Shown one piece after another: positions 51,039 through 59,016 of a DNA stretch of 64,000 bases. Positions within the stretch are counted from its first letter, which is position 1, and each line of letters opens with the position of its first letter. The notes beneath the pieces are model-generated. The model was given only the letters and a program-made list of their open reading frames with translations. It did not search any database and was not told where the DNA came from. The DNA is from Oscillospiraceae bacterium (GTDB taxonomy: Bacteria > Bacillota > Clostridia > Oscillospirales > Ruminococcaceae), in the NCBI GenBank assembly GCA_021199795.1, contig JAJQHJ010000004.1, positions 124,001-188,000 on the forward strand, written 5' to 3'. A program made the translations under genes and the position numbers.

Positions 51039-51308
51039 TCAGATATGATGCATCGAATTGAAAATATCCTCATGCATGACGTAGATAGAAAGCCCAAGGG
51101 ACTTTCCAAGTTCTTTCATTTTGTCGGAAAGCTCCGAGAGTGGGATGCTTAATTTCGAGATATCAACCAGCATGACCATTGCGAATACGTCTTGTAAGAC
51201 CGACTGGGTGACCTCAGTCACGTTTGCGTTATATTCGGCGCACATCGACGAGACTTTCGCCAAAATTCCAACCTCGTCCTTGCCGATAACAGATATTACA
51301 GCTTTCAT
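51039..51308 (-). CDS. ACT-domain protein (UPF0237 type)
   Basis: An 89-residue single ACT domain: MKAVISVIGKDEVGILAKVS, NVTEVTQSVLQDVFAMVMLVD and LSIYVMHEDIFNSMHHI. GAAAGGACTG precedes the ATG at 51308. ACT domains bind amino acids; this subtype is regularly paired with UPF0210. The stop codon TGA is followed by GGAAGAACCTCTCAG, the same junction as after glyQS. Confidence 0.92.
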   Translation of the reverse strand: MKAVISVIGKDEVGILAKVSSMCAEYNANVTEVTQSVLQDVFAMVMLVDISKLSIPLSELSDKMKELGKSLGLSIYVMHEDIFNSMHHI

Positions 51309-51357
51309 TTTAACAGTCCTTTCGGGTTTTGTCTTTAGTATTGTAGCACATTGCTGG

Positions 51358-52068
51358 CTATTTTGCAATCATTATTTGCCTCACAATTTCAGAAGCCATC
51401 ACAATTCCGCACGTTGCCGGTGCAAACGTCACAGATGCCGGGATGTGCCGCCCATTTTCGGTGAGACCCTCCCTCGGTTTCATGGGTTCTTCTTTTGAAT
51501 AGACAACCGTCAGTTCTTTTATGCCGTGCTTTTTGAGTTCATGCCGCATGGTTCTGGCGAGAGGGCAGACGGAGGTCTTATAGATATCCGAGACCTCAAA
51601 CCGGGTCGGGTCGAGCTTGTTTCCTGCTCCCATCGCGCTTATAATCGGGACGTTTGCCGCTTTTGCACTCGTTATCAGAAGAATTTTCGATGAAACAGTG
51701 TCGATGCAGTCGGCTATGAAGTCGAATTCGGTCAAATCTATATTACTCGCAGTTGATTCATCATAAAATATACTATTCGTATATACTTTTGCACCCGGAT
51801 TGATATCTAAAATCCTGTCCCGCATGACCTCTACTTTAGGCTTGCCTGTAGTGCTCTCAAGGGCAATAATCTGCCGATTGCGGTTGGAGACGGAGACATC
51901 GTCGCTGTCAAATAAACTGAGAGTCCCGACGCCTGTACGTGCCAGCATTTCGCAGACATAGCCGCCCACTCCACCTATGCCGAAAACGGCTATATGACTA
52001 GCTTTCAAGGCTTCAAGAGCCTCCGTGCCAAGCAGATTTTCGGTTCTTGAAAATATCTCGCTGTTCAT
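51358..52068 (-). CDS. tcdA: tRNA threonylcarbamoyladenosine dehydratase
   Basis: A 236-residue E1-like enzyme that cyclises t6A37 in tRNA. It has the ATP motif FGIGGVGGYVCEMLARTGVG, the Arg finger region SVSNRNRQ, ADCIDTV and SAMGAGNKLDPT. The late CPLARTMRHELKK is typical of TcdA. It overlaps the upstream Gx gene by 4 bases (ATGA). Confidence 0.93.
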   Translation of the reverse strand: MNSEIFSRTENLLGTEALEALKASHIAVFGIGGVGGYVCEMLARTGVGTLSLFDSDDVSVSNRNRQIIALESTTGKPKVEVMRDRILDINPGAKVYTNSIFYDESTASNIDLTEFDFIADCIDTVSSKILLITSAKAANVPIISAMGAGNKLDPTRFEVSDIYKTSVCPLARTMRHELKKHGIKELTVVYSKEEPMKPREGLTENGRHIPASVTFAPATCGIVMASEIVRQIMIAK

Positions 52069-52559
52069 GACTTCACCACTTTCCTTAGTGCGTTTATTAA
52101 GATTGCCGCGACTATTCCGATGATGGCTCCCGAAACTGCCCCTAAAATTATGAGAAGCGGAAGATACCCGAGTACCCCTGAGCCTAAGAGGAGAAATGCC
52201 GCCAGAATTTGCCCCAGGTTGTGCCCGACTCCTCCGGCTATACTGACGCCGACCGGCGAGAACCGGTCAAGCTTTTTGAGGAGAGACATTATTATGAGCG
52301 ACACTATCCCTCCCGCCAGGCTGTAGATAAGCCCCGTGAAGCTCCCGAACAAGAGCCAGGAGAGGAGGATTCTCACCCCCGACACCGCCGCTGCTTCCCG
52401 CCAGGAGAAGAGATACAGTGCCACCAACACCGCCAGGTTCGCAAGCCCCAGCTTTGCCCCGACGATTCCGGGCGTCGGCAGGAGCATTTCAATATAACTC
52501 AGCCCGAAAGCGAGCCCCGCAAGCACTCCGCAGAGGGCGATTCTACGTGTTTTCGACAT
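52065..52559 (-). CDS. Gx transporter family membrane protein
   Basis: A 164-residue membrane protein with about five helices, of the Gx transporter/heptaprenyl diphosphate synthase component I family. It has LCGVLAGLAFGLSYIE, GIVGAKLGLANLAVL and GGVGHNLGQILAAF. Its cargo is unknown. Genes of this family are often beside NusG_II and ApbE genes near Rnf operons, as here, so a role in quinone, flavin or redox-cofactor supply is suspected. Confidence 0.88.
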   Translation of the reverse strand: MSKTRRIALCGVLAGLAFGLSYIEMLLPTPGIVGAKLGLANLAVLVALYLFSWREAAAVSGVRILLSWLLFGSFTGLIYSLAGGIVSLIIMSLLKKLDRFSPVGVSIAGGVGHNLGQILAAFLLLGSGVLGYLPLLIILGAVSGAIIGIVAAILINALRKVVKS

Positions 52560-52574
52560 TTTTCGACACCGTCC

Positions 52575-52931
52575 TCAGTTTATGAAGTCATACTCCGGCT
52601 CATCTGATGTTATCTTCACAACAATCCCATTCGGCAGGCAGACGATAGATTCGCCCGAGCGTGAGATAGCCCCCATCCCCTCACAAAGCCCATCCGGGCA
52701 GGTGGAACCGGTGACCCAGACCTCGCCGTCCTCAATCACGACTGTGAGAAGCCCATCAACATCGATTTCGACATTAGCAGGCAATGAAGCTTCAGCATAT
52801 GTTGTGCCATTAAGGGTGATTATAACGGTGGAGCCGGCGGATTTTCGACAATTTCCGACAAAAATCAGAGCCGTGGCCATCAGGACGATTATGGCGAAGA
52901 GAATTACGTCGGCTTTAAATTTAGACTTCAT
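52575..52931 (-). CDS. NusG domain II-containing membrane-anchored protein
   Basis: A 118-residue protein. An N-terminal helix (VILFAIIVLMATALIFV) is followed by an extracytoplasmic beta domain of the NusG_II type (VIITLNGTTYAEASL, CPDGLCEGMGAISRSGESIVCLPNG). The CPDGLC pair of cysteines is typical. Function is unknown; it is usually linked to Rnf/ApbE genes. AGAGGAA precedes the ATG. Confidence 0.88.
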   Translation of the reverse strand: MKSKFKADVILFAIIVLMATALIFVGNCRKSAGSTVIITLNGTTYAEASLPANVEIDVDGLLTVVIEDGEVWVTGSTCPDGLCEGMGAISRSGESIVCLPNGIVVKITSDEPEYDFIN

Positions 52932-52944
52932 AGAAATTCCTCTT

Positions 52945-52989
52945 GTAGGGGCGGATATTATCCGCCCGAAAAAAACGATCGCCCCTACA
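52945..52989. repeat. Family U repeat, copy 4 with mirrored end
   Basis: A family U unit at 52945-52968 followed by GCCCCTAC at 52981-52988, so the element is bounded by GTAGGGGC and GCCCCTAC. On the minus strand the terminal GTAGGGG supplies the TAG stop codon of apbE. Confidence 0.85.
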
Positions 52990-53950
52990 TCGATTCTGTC
53001 GACCCATCAGCGTAAACCCAAAGTGCCGTAACGCCCAATTCATCCGCAAGTGCTTTTCCGTCCTCAATATCCATGCAGAAAAGCGAAGTGGAAAGTGCAT
53101 CGCCGAGGGAAGAGCTCTCGCAGATGACGGTTACGGAGCGGTAATGCCCAGCGGGGTAGAGGGTGTCGGGGTCGATTATGTGGGAATATGTCTTGCCGTC
53201 GATGACGGTATATCTTTCATAATCTCCGCTGGTGACGACGGACTGGTCTGCAACCTCGACGGTATTGAGGATGCCGCCGTCGGGGTCTTGGATGCCTATG
53301 ACCCACTTGCCGGTGGGCTTTTCGCCAACCGTTTTGACATTCCCGCCGAGATCCAGAGCAAAGCTTGTGAGCCCGTAGCTTTCGGCAACCTCAGCCGCAC
53401 AGTCGGCGGCATAGCCCTTGGCAATGGAACCGACATCTATAGACATGTCGGGGTCGGTTAGTGTGACAGTGTCGCCATCTATAACGAGATTCGAGATATC
53501 GCAGTGGAGGCTGACTTCCGTGAGCTCGTCGTCATCCGGGAGAACCCCGGTCTCCCGGGCATCGTGCCAGAGAGTTAAGACAGAGCCCATCGCGATGTTG
53601 AGCTTCCCGCCGGAAAGGTCATAGAAGAGGATGCCAAGATCCAGAAGTTCGAGAATATCGTGGTCGGCATTCTCTAAAATCCCACTCGAGTTCAGGTCTT
53701 TCAGTGACCCCTCCCCGCCGTCATAGATGTCAAAAAGGGCATCGAGCCTGGAAAGCTCGGCATAAACAGCGGCTGAGACCTCTTCAAACTCTTCATCCGA
53801 GCTGCAATAGGCAGTAAAAGTGCAGTCGGTGTCGAACAGGTCGGTGTAGACCGATTCGTATCTATTAACATTAGTCCCACAGCCGCAGAGCGACAGCAGG
53901 ACTAAAGTTGCTAAAGCAACAGCCAACAAAATGGCTAAAAATCTTTTCAT
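52985..53950 (-). CDS. apbE: FAD:protein FMN transferase
   Basis: A 321-residue lipoprotein (lipobox LCGC) that attaches FMN to Thr in RnfG and RnfD. It shows FDTDCTFTAYCSSDEEF, GSIAKGYAADCAAE, LDLGGNVKTVGEKPTGKW and YSHIIDPDTLYPAG. It starts at 53950 with an ATGA overlap on the rnfB stop. Its stop codon lies in a family U repeat, so the last residues may differ from relatives. Confidence 0.95.
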   Translation of the reverse strand: MKRFLAILLAVALATLVLLSLCGCGTNVNRYESVYTDLFDTDCTFTAYCSSDEEFEEVSAAVYAELSRLDALFDIYDGGEGSLKDLNSSGILENADHDILELLDLGILFYDLSGGKLNIAMGSVLTLWHDARETGVLPDDDELTEVSLHCDISNLVIDGDTVTLTDPDMSIDVGSIAKGYAADCAAEVAESYGLTSFALDLGGNVKTVGEKPTGKWVIGIQDPDGGILNTVEVADQSVVTSGDYERYTVIDGKTYSHIIDPDTLYPAGHYRSVTVICESSSLGDALSTSLFCMDIEDGKALADELGVTALWVYADGSTESM

Positions 53951-54732
53951 AGCTTTACTATTATCTTCGCCGGGCATTTCTCGGCGCACTTGCCGCAGCC
54001 GATACACTTCGAGTGATCTATGTGCGCAAGATTGTTTTCAACGGTGATGGCTCCGGTCTCGCAGACTCTCTGGCATAAGCCGCAGCCAAGGCACCCGACC
54101 GGGCAGACTGACTTCACGTCCTTGCCCTTAGCGTGGGATGAGCACTTGACCATGTATTTGGCACTGTAGGGGATGAGCTCTATGAGGTGCGCCGGGCAGA
54201 CATTTACGCAGCTTCCGCAGCCCTGGCAGGATTCGCGGTCTATGACAGCCACGCCGTCGATTATCTTTATGCCGCCCTCGGGGCAGACGTCCTGGCAGGA
54301 GCCGAAGCCGCAGCAGCTGAATCCGCAGCCCTTGGGACCGTGCTTCGGAGCCATGTAGCATATCCGGCAGTCTTTCTCATCGAAATAGTCGTAGAGCATT
54401 GTTGAGCTCGAATTCGTTCCTGCACATTTGACATATGCGACCATTCTTTCGCCCTGGGATAAGCTCAAGCCTAAGATTTCGCCAATCTTCACTTTGTCTG
54501 AGGCGTTGCATAGTGTCGGTTCAGCCTTTCCCTCAGCCACTGCCTTGGCGTAAGAATCGCATCCCGCATAGCCGCAAGCTCCGCAGTTACTTCCGGCAAG
54601 GCATTCACGGATCTTTTGCTCTTTCGGGTCGACTTCTACCTTGAATTTCTGGGAGAGGAAGCCTAGGGCAACTCCAACGATAACGCTTATGACGACTATG
54701 ACAGCCGCAGCGATAATGATTTCTGTTATCAT
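53947..54732 (-). CDS. rnfB: Rnf complex subunit RnfB
   Basis: A 261-residue iron-sulfur subunit. One N-terminal transmembrane helix is followed by CLAGSNCGACGYAGC with a later Cys for one 4Fe-4S cluster. After that come several ferredoxin motifs: CQGCGSCVNVCP, CLGCGLCQRVCE and CIGCGKCAEKCP. It takes electrons from reduced ferredoxin. GGAGGGTGA precedes the ATG at 54732, 16 bases after rnfA. Confidence 0.97.
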   Translation of the reverse strand: MITEIIIAAAVIVVISVIVGVALGFLSQKFKVEVDPKEQKIRECLAGSNCGACGYAGCDSYAKAVAEGKAEPTLCNASDKVKIGEILGLSLSQGERMVAYVKCAGTNSSSTMLYDYFDEKDCRICYMAPKHGPKGCGFSCCGFGSCQDVCPEGGIKIIDGVAVIDRESCQGCGSCVNVCPAHLIELIPYSAKYMVKCSSHAKGKDVKSVCPVGCLGCGLCQRVCETGAITVENNLAHIDHSKCIGCGKCAEKCPAKIIVKL

Positions 54733-54748
54733 ACGCTCACCCTCCAGT

Positions 54749-55330
54749 TCACATTGTTCCCGAGAAGCCGACAAACGCTATTGCCATGAGCCCGGCAGTC
54801 ACCAGTACTATCGGCATCCCCTTGAAAGCCTCGGGGACGTCGTTGTCCTCTATCCTCTCACGGATTCCTGACATGATGACTATAGCGATGAGGAAGCCTA
54901 TAGCCGTTCCTACAGAATAGATCATAGTCTCAGCGAAGCCGTAGCCGTTGTTTGCGGAGTCTATGGCAACGCCCAGAACTGAGCAGTTTGTAGTTATCAA
55001 AGGAAGATATACACCTAATGACTTATAGAGCGAGGGCATTTTCTTCTTCAAAATTATCTCGACCGACTGAACCAGTCCGGCGATGATGAGGATGAAGACG
55101 ATGGTGCGGAGGTAGGAGTATTTCTCGCCCAGGATATATACGTTGATGAAGTATGTAATGCAGGAAGAGACGGTGATGACCGCTATTACGGCAGTTCCCA
55201 TTCCGACTGCTGTTGAGGTCTTTCTTGAGACACCTAAGAACGGGCAGAGTCCCAGGAACCTGCTTAAGACAACGTTATTTACAAGTGCCGCAGAGATAAT
55301 TCCGACAGCCAAGGTAGTTATAGCACTCAT
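54749..55330 (-). CDS. rnfA: Rnf complex subunit RnfA
   Basis: A 193-residue membrane protein with six helices: VNNVVLSRFLGLCPFLGVSR, TNCSVLGVAI and EAFKGMPIVLVTAG. In Rnf and Nqr complexes this subunit and RnfE hold an intramembrane iron-sulfur centre through conserved Cys, here in GLCPFLG and TNCSVLG. The start overlaps the rnfE stop by 4 bases. Confidence 0.97.
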   Translation of the reverse strand: MSAITTLAVGIISAALVNNVVLSRFLGLCPFLGVSRKTSTAVGMGTAVIAVITVSSCITYFINVYILGEKYSYLRTIVFILIIAGLVQSVEIILKKKMPSLYKSLGVYLPLITTNCSVLGVAIDSANNGYGFAETMIYSVGTAIGFLIAIVIMSGIRERIEDNDVPEAFKGMPIVLVTAGLMAIAFVGFSGTM

Positions 55331-56013
55331 TTGCCGTCACCTCCCTCAGTTCTGAACGAGCATGAAGCCTGACATCCGGCACAGTTGCCGGCGCAGGAGC
55401 TTGAACTCTTCTTATTCGTGACAGATGGCGCACCCAGTTTATTCTGCAAGGCAGTGAGTACTGCCAGTACAAAGAACGCACCAGGAGCCATAATCATGAT
55501 TGAAATGGGCTCATATGAGTCGGGCATGATGCTTAGTCCAAAGAGTGTGCCTGCTCCGAGGAGCTCTCTTATAGCACCGATTATGGTCAAAGCCAGCGTG
55601 AATCCAAGCCCCATTCCCAAGCCGTCAAAGAACGATGCAACGGGAGGATTCTTTGAAGCATAGCTTTCAGCCCTGCCCATGATGATGCAGTTAACAACGA
55701 TAAGCGGGATATAGAGCCCAAGCGAAGCATAGAGGCTTCTGACATAAGCCTGCATGAGAAGTTCAACTATTGTGACGAACGATGCGATTACGACTATGTA
55801 GGCAGGCATTCTAACGCTGTCGGGGATGAACTTTCTGAGCAGCGAGATTATGAGGTTTGAAAGCATCAGTACAAAGCAGGTCGAAAGACCCATTCCTAAG
55901 CCGTTCATGGCACTTGTGGTGACCGCAAGAGTCGGGCACATGCCGAGCATGAGAACTAAGGTCGGGTTCTCTTTTATGATGCCGTTATAGAGGCGTTCTA
56001 AAGCTGTTTTCAT
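55327..56013 (-). CDS. rnfE: Rnf complex subunit RnfE with Cys-rich tail
   Basis: A 228-residue membrane protein homologous to RnfA, with NPTLVLMLGMCPTLAVTTSA and VVNCIIMGRAESYA. The C-terminal tail after the last helix adds Cys207, Cys211, Cys214 and Cys218 (C-x3-C-x2-C-x3-C), which standard RnfE lacks in characterised examples. The tail could bind metal or an extra cluster. It shares a base with the rnfG stop. Confidence 0.95.
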   Translation of the reverse strand: MKTALERLYNGIIKENPTLVLMLGMCPTLAVTTSAMNGLGMGLSTCFVLMLSNLIISLLRKFIPDSVRMPAYIVVIASFVTIVELLMQAYVRSLYASLGLYIPLIVVNCIIMGRAESYASKNPPVASFFDGLGMGLGFTLALTIIGAIRELLGAGTLFGLSIMPDSYEPISIMIMAPGAFFVLAVLTALQNKLGAPSVTNKKSSSSCAGNCAGCQASCSFRTEGGDGK

Positions 56014-56606
56014 TAAGATTCCCCTCCCTCTCCGTAGCCGAAACAGTCGGCGGCAAAATCTAGTGCCGCATTGACGGCGTTTGTTATAGCACGGGTGGTT
56101 TTCGTGGCACCGGAAATGGCGTCTATCTCATTGTCAGCTGTTGCACCGGTTTTGGTGTAGGCGACCGAGCCGCTCTTGCCGATGTACTGCGAAATCCACT
56201 CCTCATTCTGGCAGTTGGCACCGAGTCCGGAGGTCTCGCTCATTGAAGTCACAACAATTCCGGTTATGACGCCGTCCGTGTCGATTCCAATAGTGATGTC
56301 GATATCTCCGCCGTAGCCCTTGTGGGAGGTGACGGATAGGACAGCTCCTATCTCGTTTCCAGCTGAATCATAGGCGTAGAGTGCTGTATTAAGAGTATTG
56401 TCCTCGCCAAAAGCGTCCGTTTCGGGGCTTTCGATTTCGACAAATTCCGACGCCAGAGACATTACTGCCGAATAGGAATCGGTCAGCTCCTGCGCTTCAG
56501 CCGCGGCTATCGTGTCCTTTGTGAGCTGATAGACTATCGAAAGGAGCACGCCTGCGACAAGGGTTATCGCAACGAGTTTAAGGGTGTCTAAAACTATTTT
56601 TTTCAT
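56013..56606 (-). CDS. rnfG: Rnf complex subunit RnfG
   Basis: A 197-residue subunit with an N-terminal transmembrane helix and an extracytoplasmic FMN-binding domain. DAISGATKTT contains the flavinylation motif (D-x2-S-G-A-T) modified by ApbE. It passes electrons across the membrane side of the complex. It overlaps rnfD by 4 bases. Confidence 0.96.
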   Translation of the reverse strand: MKKIVLDTLKLVAITLVAGVLLSIVYQLTKDTIAAAEAQELTDSYSAVMSLASEFVEIESPETDAFGEDNTLNTALYAYDSAGNEIGAVLSVTSHKGYGGDIDITIGIDTDGVITGIVVTSMSETSGLGANCQNEEWISQYIGKSGSVAYTKTGATADNEIDAISGATKTTRAITNAVNAALDFAADCFGYGEGGES

Positions 56607-57547
56607 TTTGCCGTCTTCTCCTTTCTTATACCGAATGGAGTCGGCTTTGTTGCCTTTTCAAGAAGAGGAGTCAGTAGGTTAGCGATTATGATAGCATAGC
56701 TCATGCCCTCAGTTGAGCCGCCGAAGCATCTGATAAACGCAACTAAAAGTCCTATCAGGACTGCATATATAACCTGTCCCCACTTGGTGACCGGTGCTGT
56801 GACGTAGTCGGTAGCCATGAATACGGCACCGAATAAGAGACCACCAGCCAGAAGCTGGGTCATCATGAAGTTTACATTGACCGTCTCGCCAGCCATGTTC
56901 CCGAATATCAATAAGAACACTGCCGCAGAACCGACAGTGCAGAGGGTTATCCTCGGGCTGATTACTTTCCTGAATACCAGGTAGAGGAAACCTACCAGGA
57001 TAGCAATTACAGAAGTCTCGCCTATAGTTCCTATGTGATTTCCGAGGAGCAAGGAGCTTAAGGAAACCGTTTCCCCTGATGCAAGAGCCGTAAGAGGCGT
57101 CGCGCTTGAAACTCCGTCGAGTGTAGGATAGCTTGTCATTATCGACGGGAAAGAAATGAGCAAAAAGCACCTTGCCGCGCAGGCGGGGTTCATGAAGTTC
57201 TGACCCAAGCCGCCATATAGCATCTTGACAACGATGATGGCGAACGCTCCGCCGAGGATGGGGAGCCATATCGGCGCAGTTGAATATAGGTTGCAGGCGA
57301 GTATAAGCCCTGTGACCACTGCCGAGCAGTCTCCGATAGTGTTTGGCTTGTGCATGAGCTTGTCATAGAGAAATTCGCACAAGACGCATGAGCCGACAGA
57401 AAGGGCAACCACAAGTGCCGCCCGCCAGCCACCATAGTAGATTCCGATTATGATTGACGGAATCATAGCAATTGCGACATCGAGCATGACCGAGCGGGTT
57501 GTGTCATGTGACCTCACATGGGGCGAAATTGACATATTCAGCTTCAT
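56603..57547 (-). CDS. rnfD: Rnf complex subunit RnfD
   Basis: A 314-residue membrane subunit with about nine helices. SPHVRSHDTTRSVMLDVAIA is the typical start, QNFMNPACAARCFLL is conserved, and DGVSSATPL carries the covalent FMN Thr. It couples electron flow to sodium or proton export. It overlaps rnfC by 4 bases. Confidence 0.96.
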   Translation of the reverse strand: MKLNMSISPHVRSHDTTRSVMLDVAIAMIPSIIIGIYYGGWRAALVVALSVGSCVLCEFLYDKLMHKPNTIGDCSAVVTGLILACNLYSTAPIWLPILGGAFAIIVVKMLYGGLGQNFMNPACAARCFLLISFPSIMTSYPTLDGVSSATPLTALASGETVSLSSLLLGNHIGTIGETSVIAILVGFLYLVFRKVISPRITLCTVGSAAVFLLIFGNMAGETVNVNFMMTQLLAGGLLFGAVFMATDYVTAPVTKWGQVIYAVLIGLLVAFIRCFGGSTEGMSYAIIIANLLTPLLEKATKPTPFGIRKEKTAK

Positions 57548-58878
57548 TTCTTCGCCTTCTTTCTTGCAAGAACCTCACGTTTAGCTGCAGTGATTGATTG
57601 TGACAGCCGCCTCTTTGCGGGACAGATATATGTGCAGGAGCCGCAGCTTATGCATTCAAGCCCGCCGAGCTTCTCGAATTCTTCATATCTCCGCTTGTCA
57701 GCCAAGTCTTTCAGCTTAAGCGGCATCAGGTTTTCCGGGCAGGCGTCCATGCACCGCCCACATCTTATACATGCAGTAGCTTCAAGACTCTTTACTTCAT
57801 CGTGACTAAGACACAAAATGCATGAAGTTGTCTTTGTGACAGGGACATCGAGGTCTATGATAGACGCTCCCATCATGGGACCGCCGAAGATAATCTTTTC
57901 GGGATCAGATTTAAAGCCTCCGGCAGCTTCAACTAATTCTCTCGCACAGATTCCTATAGGAACCTCGAAATTGGAGGGATGAACAACAGCGTCGCCAGTT
58001 ACCGTCACGACACGGGTCATAAGAGGAGTTCTCAGGCAGACGGCGTCTGCGGCAGCCATTATGGTTGCAAGATTGATTACCACACACCCGGCATCGGCAG
58101 GGAGCATTTTTGAATTTATCTGCCGACCGGTGACTGCTTCTATAATGAGCCGCTCGCCGCCCTGGGGATATTTGGTTTTAAGCGGCTGGACTATCATCCT
58201 TTCGCTGCCCTCGGTCGCCTCGGCAAGGGCTTCAATCGCTTTGGGCTTGTTATTTTCGACCGCGAAAACACCCTTAGCATTGTCGAAAAGCTTTAAGACC
58301 ACTTTCAGTCCGAGAATTGCCTTTTCTGTCCTCTCAAGCATCAGCCGATAGTCGCAGGTTATGTATGGTTCGCACTCGGCGCAGTTTATTATTACGTAAT
58401 CTATTTTCGAGTCATCCTTTACAGCCAGCTTGACCGACAGCGGGAAGCCCGCTCCGCCCATTCCGACAAGACCGGCATTCCTTATGGCTTCGCGGATTTC
58501 GTCCTTTGAAAGCTTGTCATAGTCCCTTGGCTGTCCCAAGCCCTCTATAGCTTCATACTCGTAGTCGTTTTCGATTGAGATAGCGGTTATATCGTCGCCG
58601 GACGAAGTGGGAACCGGCTTGATGGATTTCACAACCCCAGAAACCGACGAGCATATATCCGCAGACACAAACGACGGAGCCTTGGCAATGGTCTGCCCGA
58701 CGAGAACTCTCTCACCGACCGCAACGCACGGCTGGGCAGGAGCCCCGATATGCTGGCTCATAAGATATGATATTTCGCCCTTGGGTGAGAGCTTCTCAAT
58801 AGCGCAGTCCATGGACATTTCTTTATTGCCTTTAGGATGCACTCCGCCCTTAAAGCTCCTGACACGACTTTCGAGCAT
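57544..58878 (-). CDS. rnfC: Rnf complex subunit RnfC
   Basis: A 444-residue soluble subunit that reduces NAD with ferredoxin electrons. It has the FMN/NADH-binding fold (GLVGMGGAGFPLSVKL, INCAECEPYI) and two C-terminal 4Fe-4S motifs, CIRCGRCMDACP and CISCGSCTYICP. The ATG at 58878 follows GAGGTG; a GTG at 58887 is also in frame. It is the first gene of the Rnf operon. Confidence 0.97.
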   Translation of the reverse strand: MLESRVRSFKGGVHPKGNKEMSMDCAIEKLSPKGEISYLMSQHIGAPAQPCVAVGERVLVGQTIAKAPSFVSADICSSVSGVVKSIKPVPTSSGDDITAISIENDYEYEAIEGLGQPRDYDKLSKDEIREAIRNAGLVGMGGAGFPLSVKLAVKDDSKIDYVIINCAECEPYITCDYRLMLERTEKAILGLKVVLKLFDNAKGVFAVENNKPKAIEALAEATEGSERMIVQPLKTKYPQGGERLIIEAVTGRQINSKMLPADAGCVVINLATIMAAADAVCLRTPLMTRVVTVTGDAVVHPSNFEVPIGICARELVEAAGGFKSDPEKIIFGGPMMGASIIDLDVPVTKTTSCILCLSHDEVKSLEATACIRCGRCMDACPENLMPLKLKDLADKRRYEEFEKLGGLECISCGSCTYICPAKRRLSQSITAAKREVLARKKAKK

Positions 58879-58918
58879 AATAAACACCTCGTTCTTTGAT
58901 TGTTGGTTACACTATATT

Positions 58919-58947
58919 ATAATATCACAGAATCTACAAAAATGCAA
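58919..58947 (-). promoter_or_regulatory. Promoter of the Rnf operon
   Basis: TTGCAT (58947-58942) and TATTAT (58924-58919), 17-base spacer; a TATAAT overlaps the latter by three bases. It lies back to back with the secA promoter. Confidence 0.65.
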
Positions 58948-58949
58948 TA

Positions 58950-58978
58950 TTGACAGCCACACTAATTCGGAGTATACT
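58950..58978 (+). promoter_or_regulatory. Promoter of secA
   Basis: TTGACA (58950-58955) and TATACT (58973-58978), 17-base spacer. Confidence 0.8.
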
Positions 58979-59016
58979 TAATCTGAATGTATTCACGCAA
59001 GAAAGGAGCCATCACA

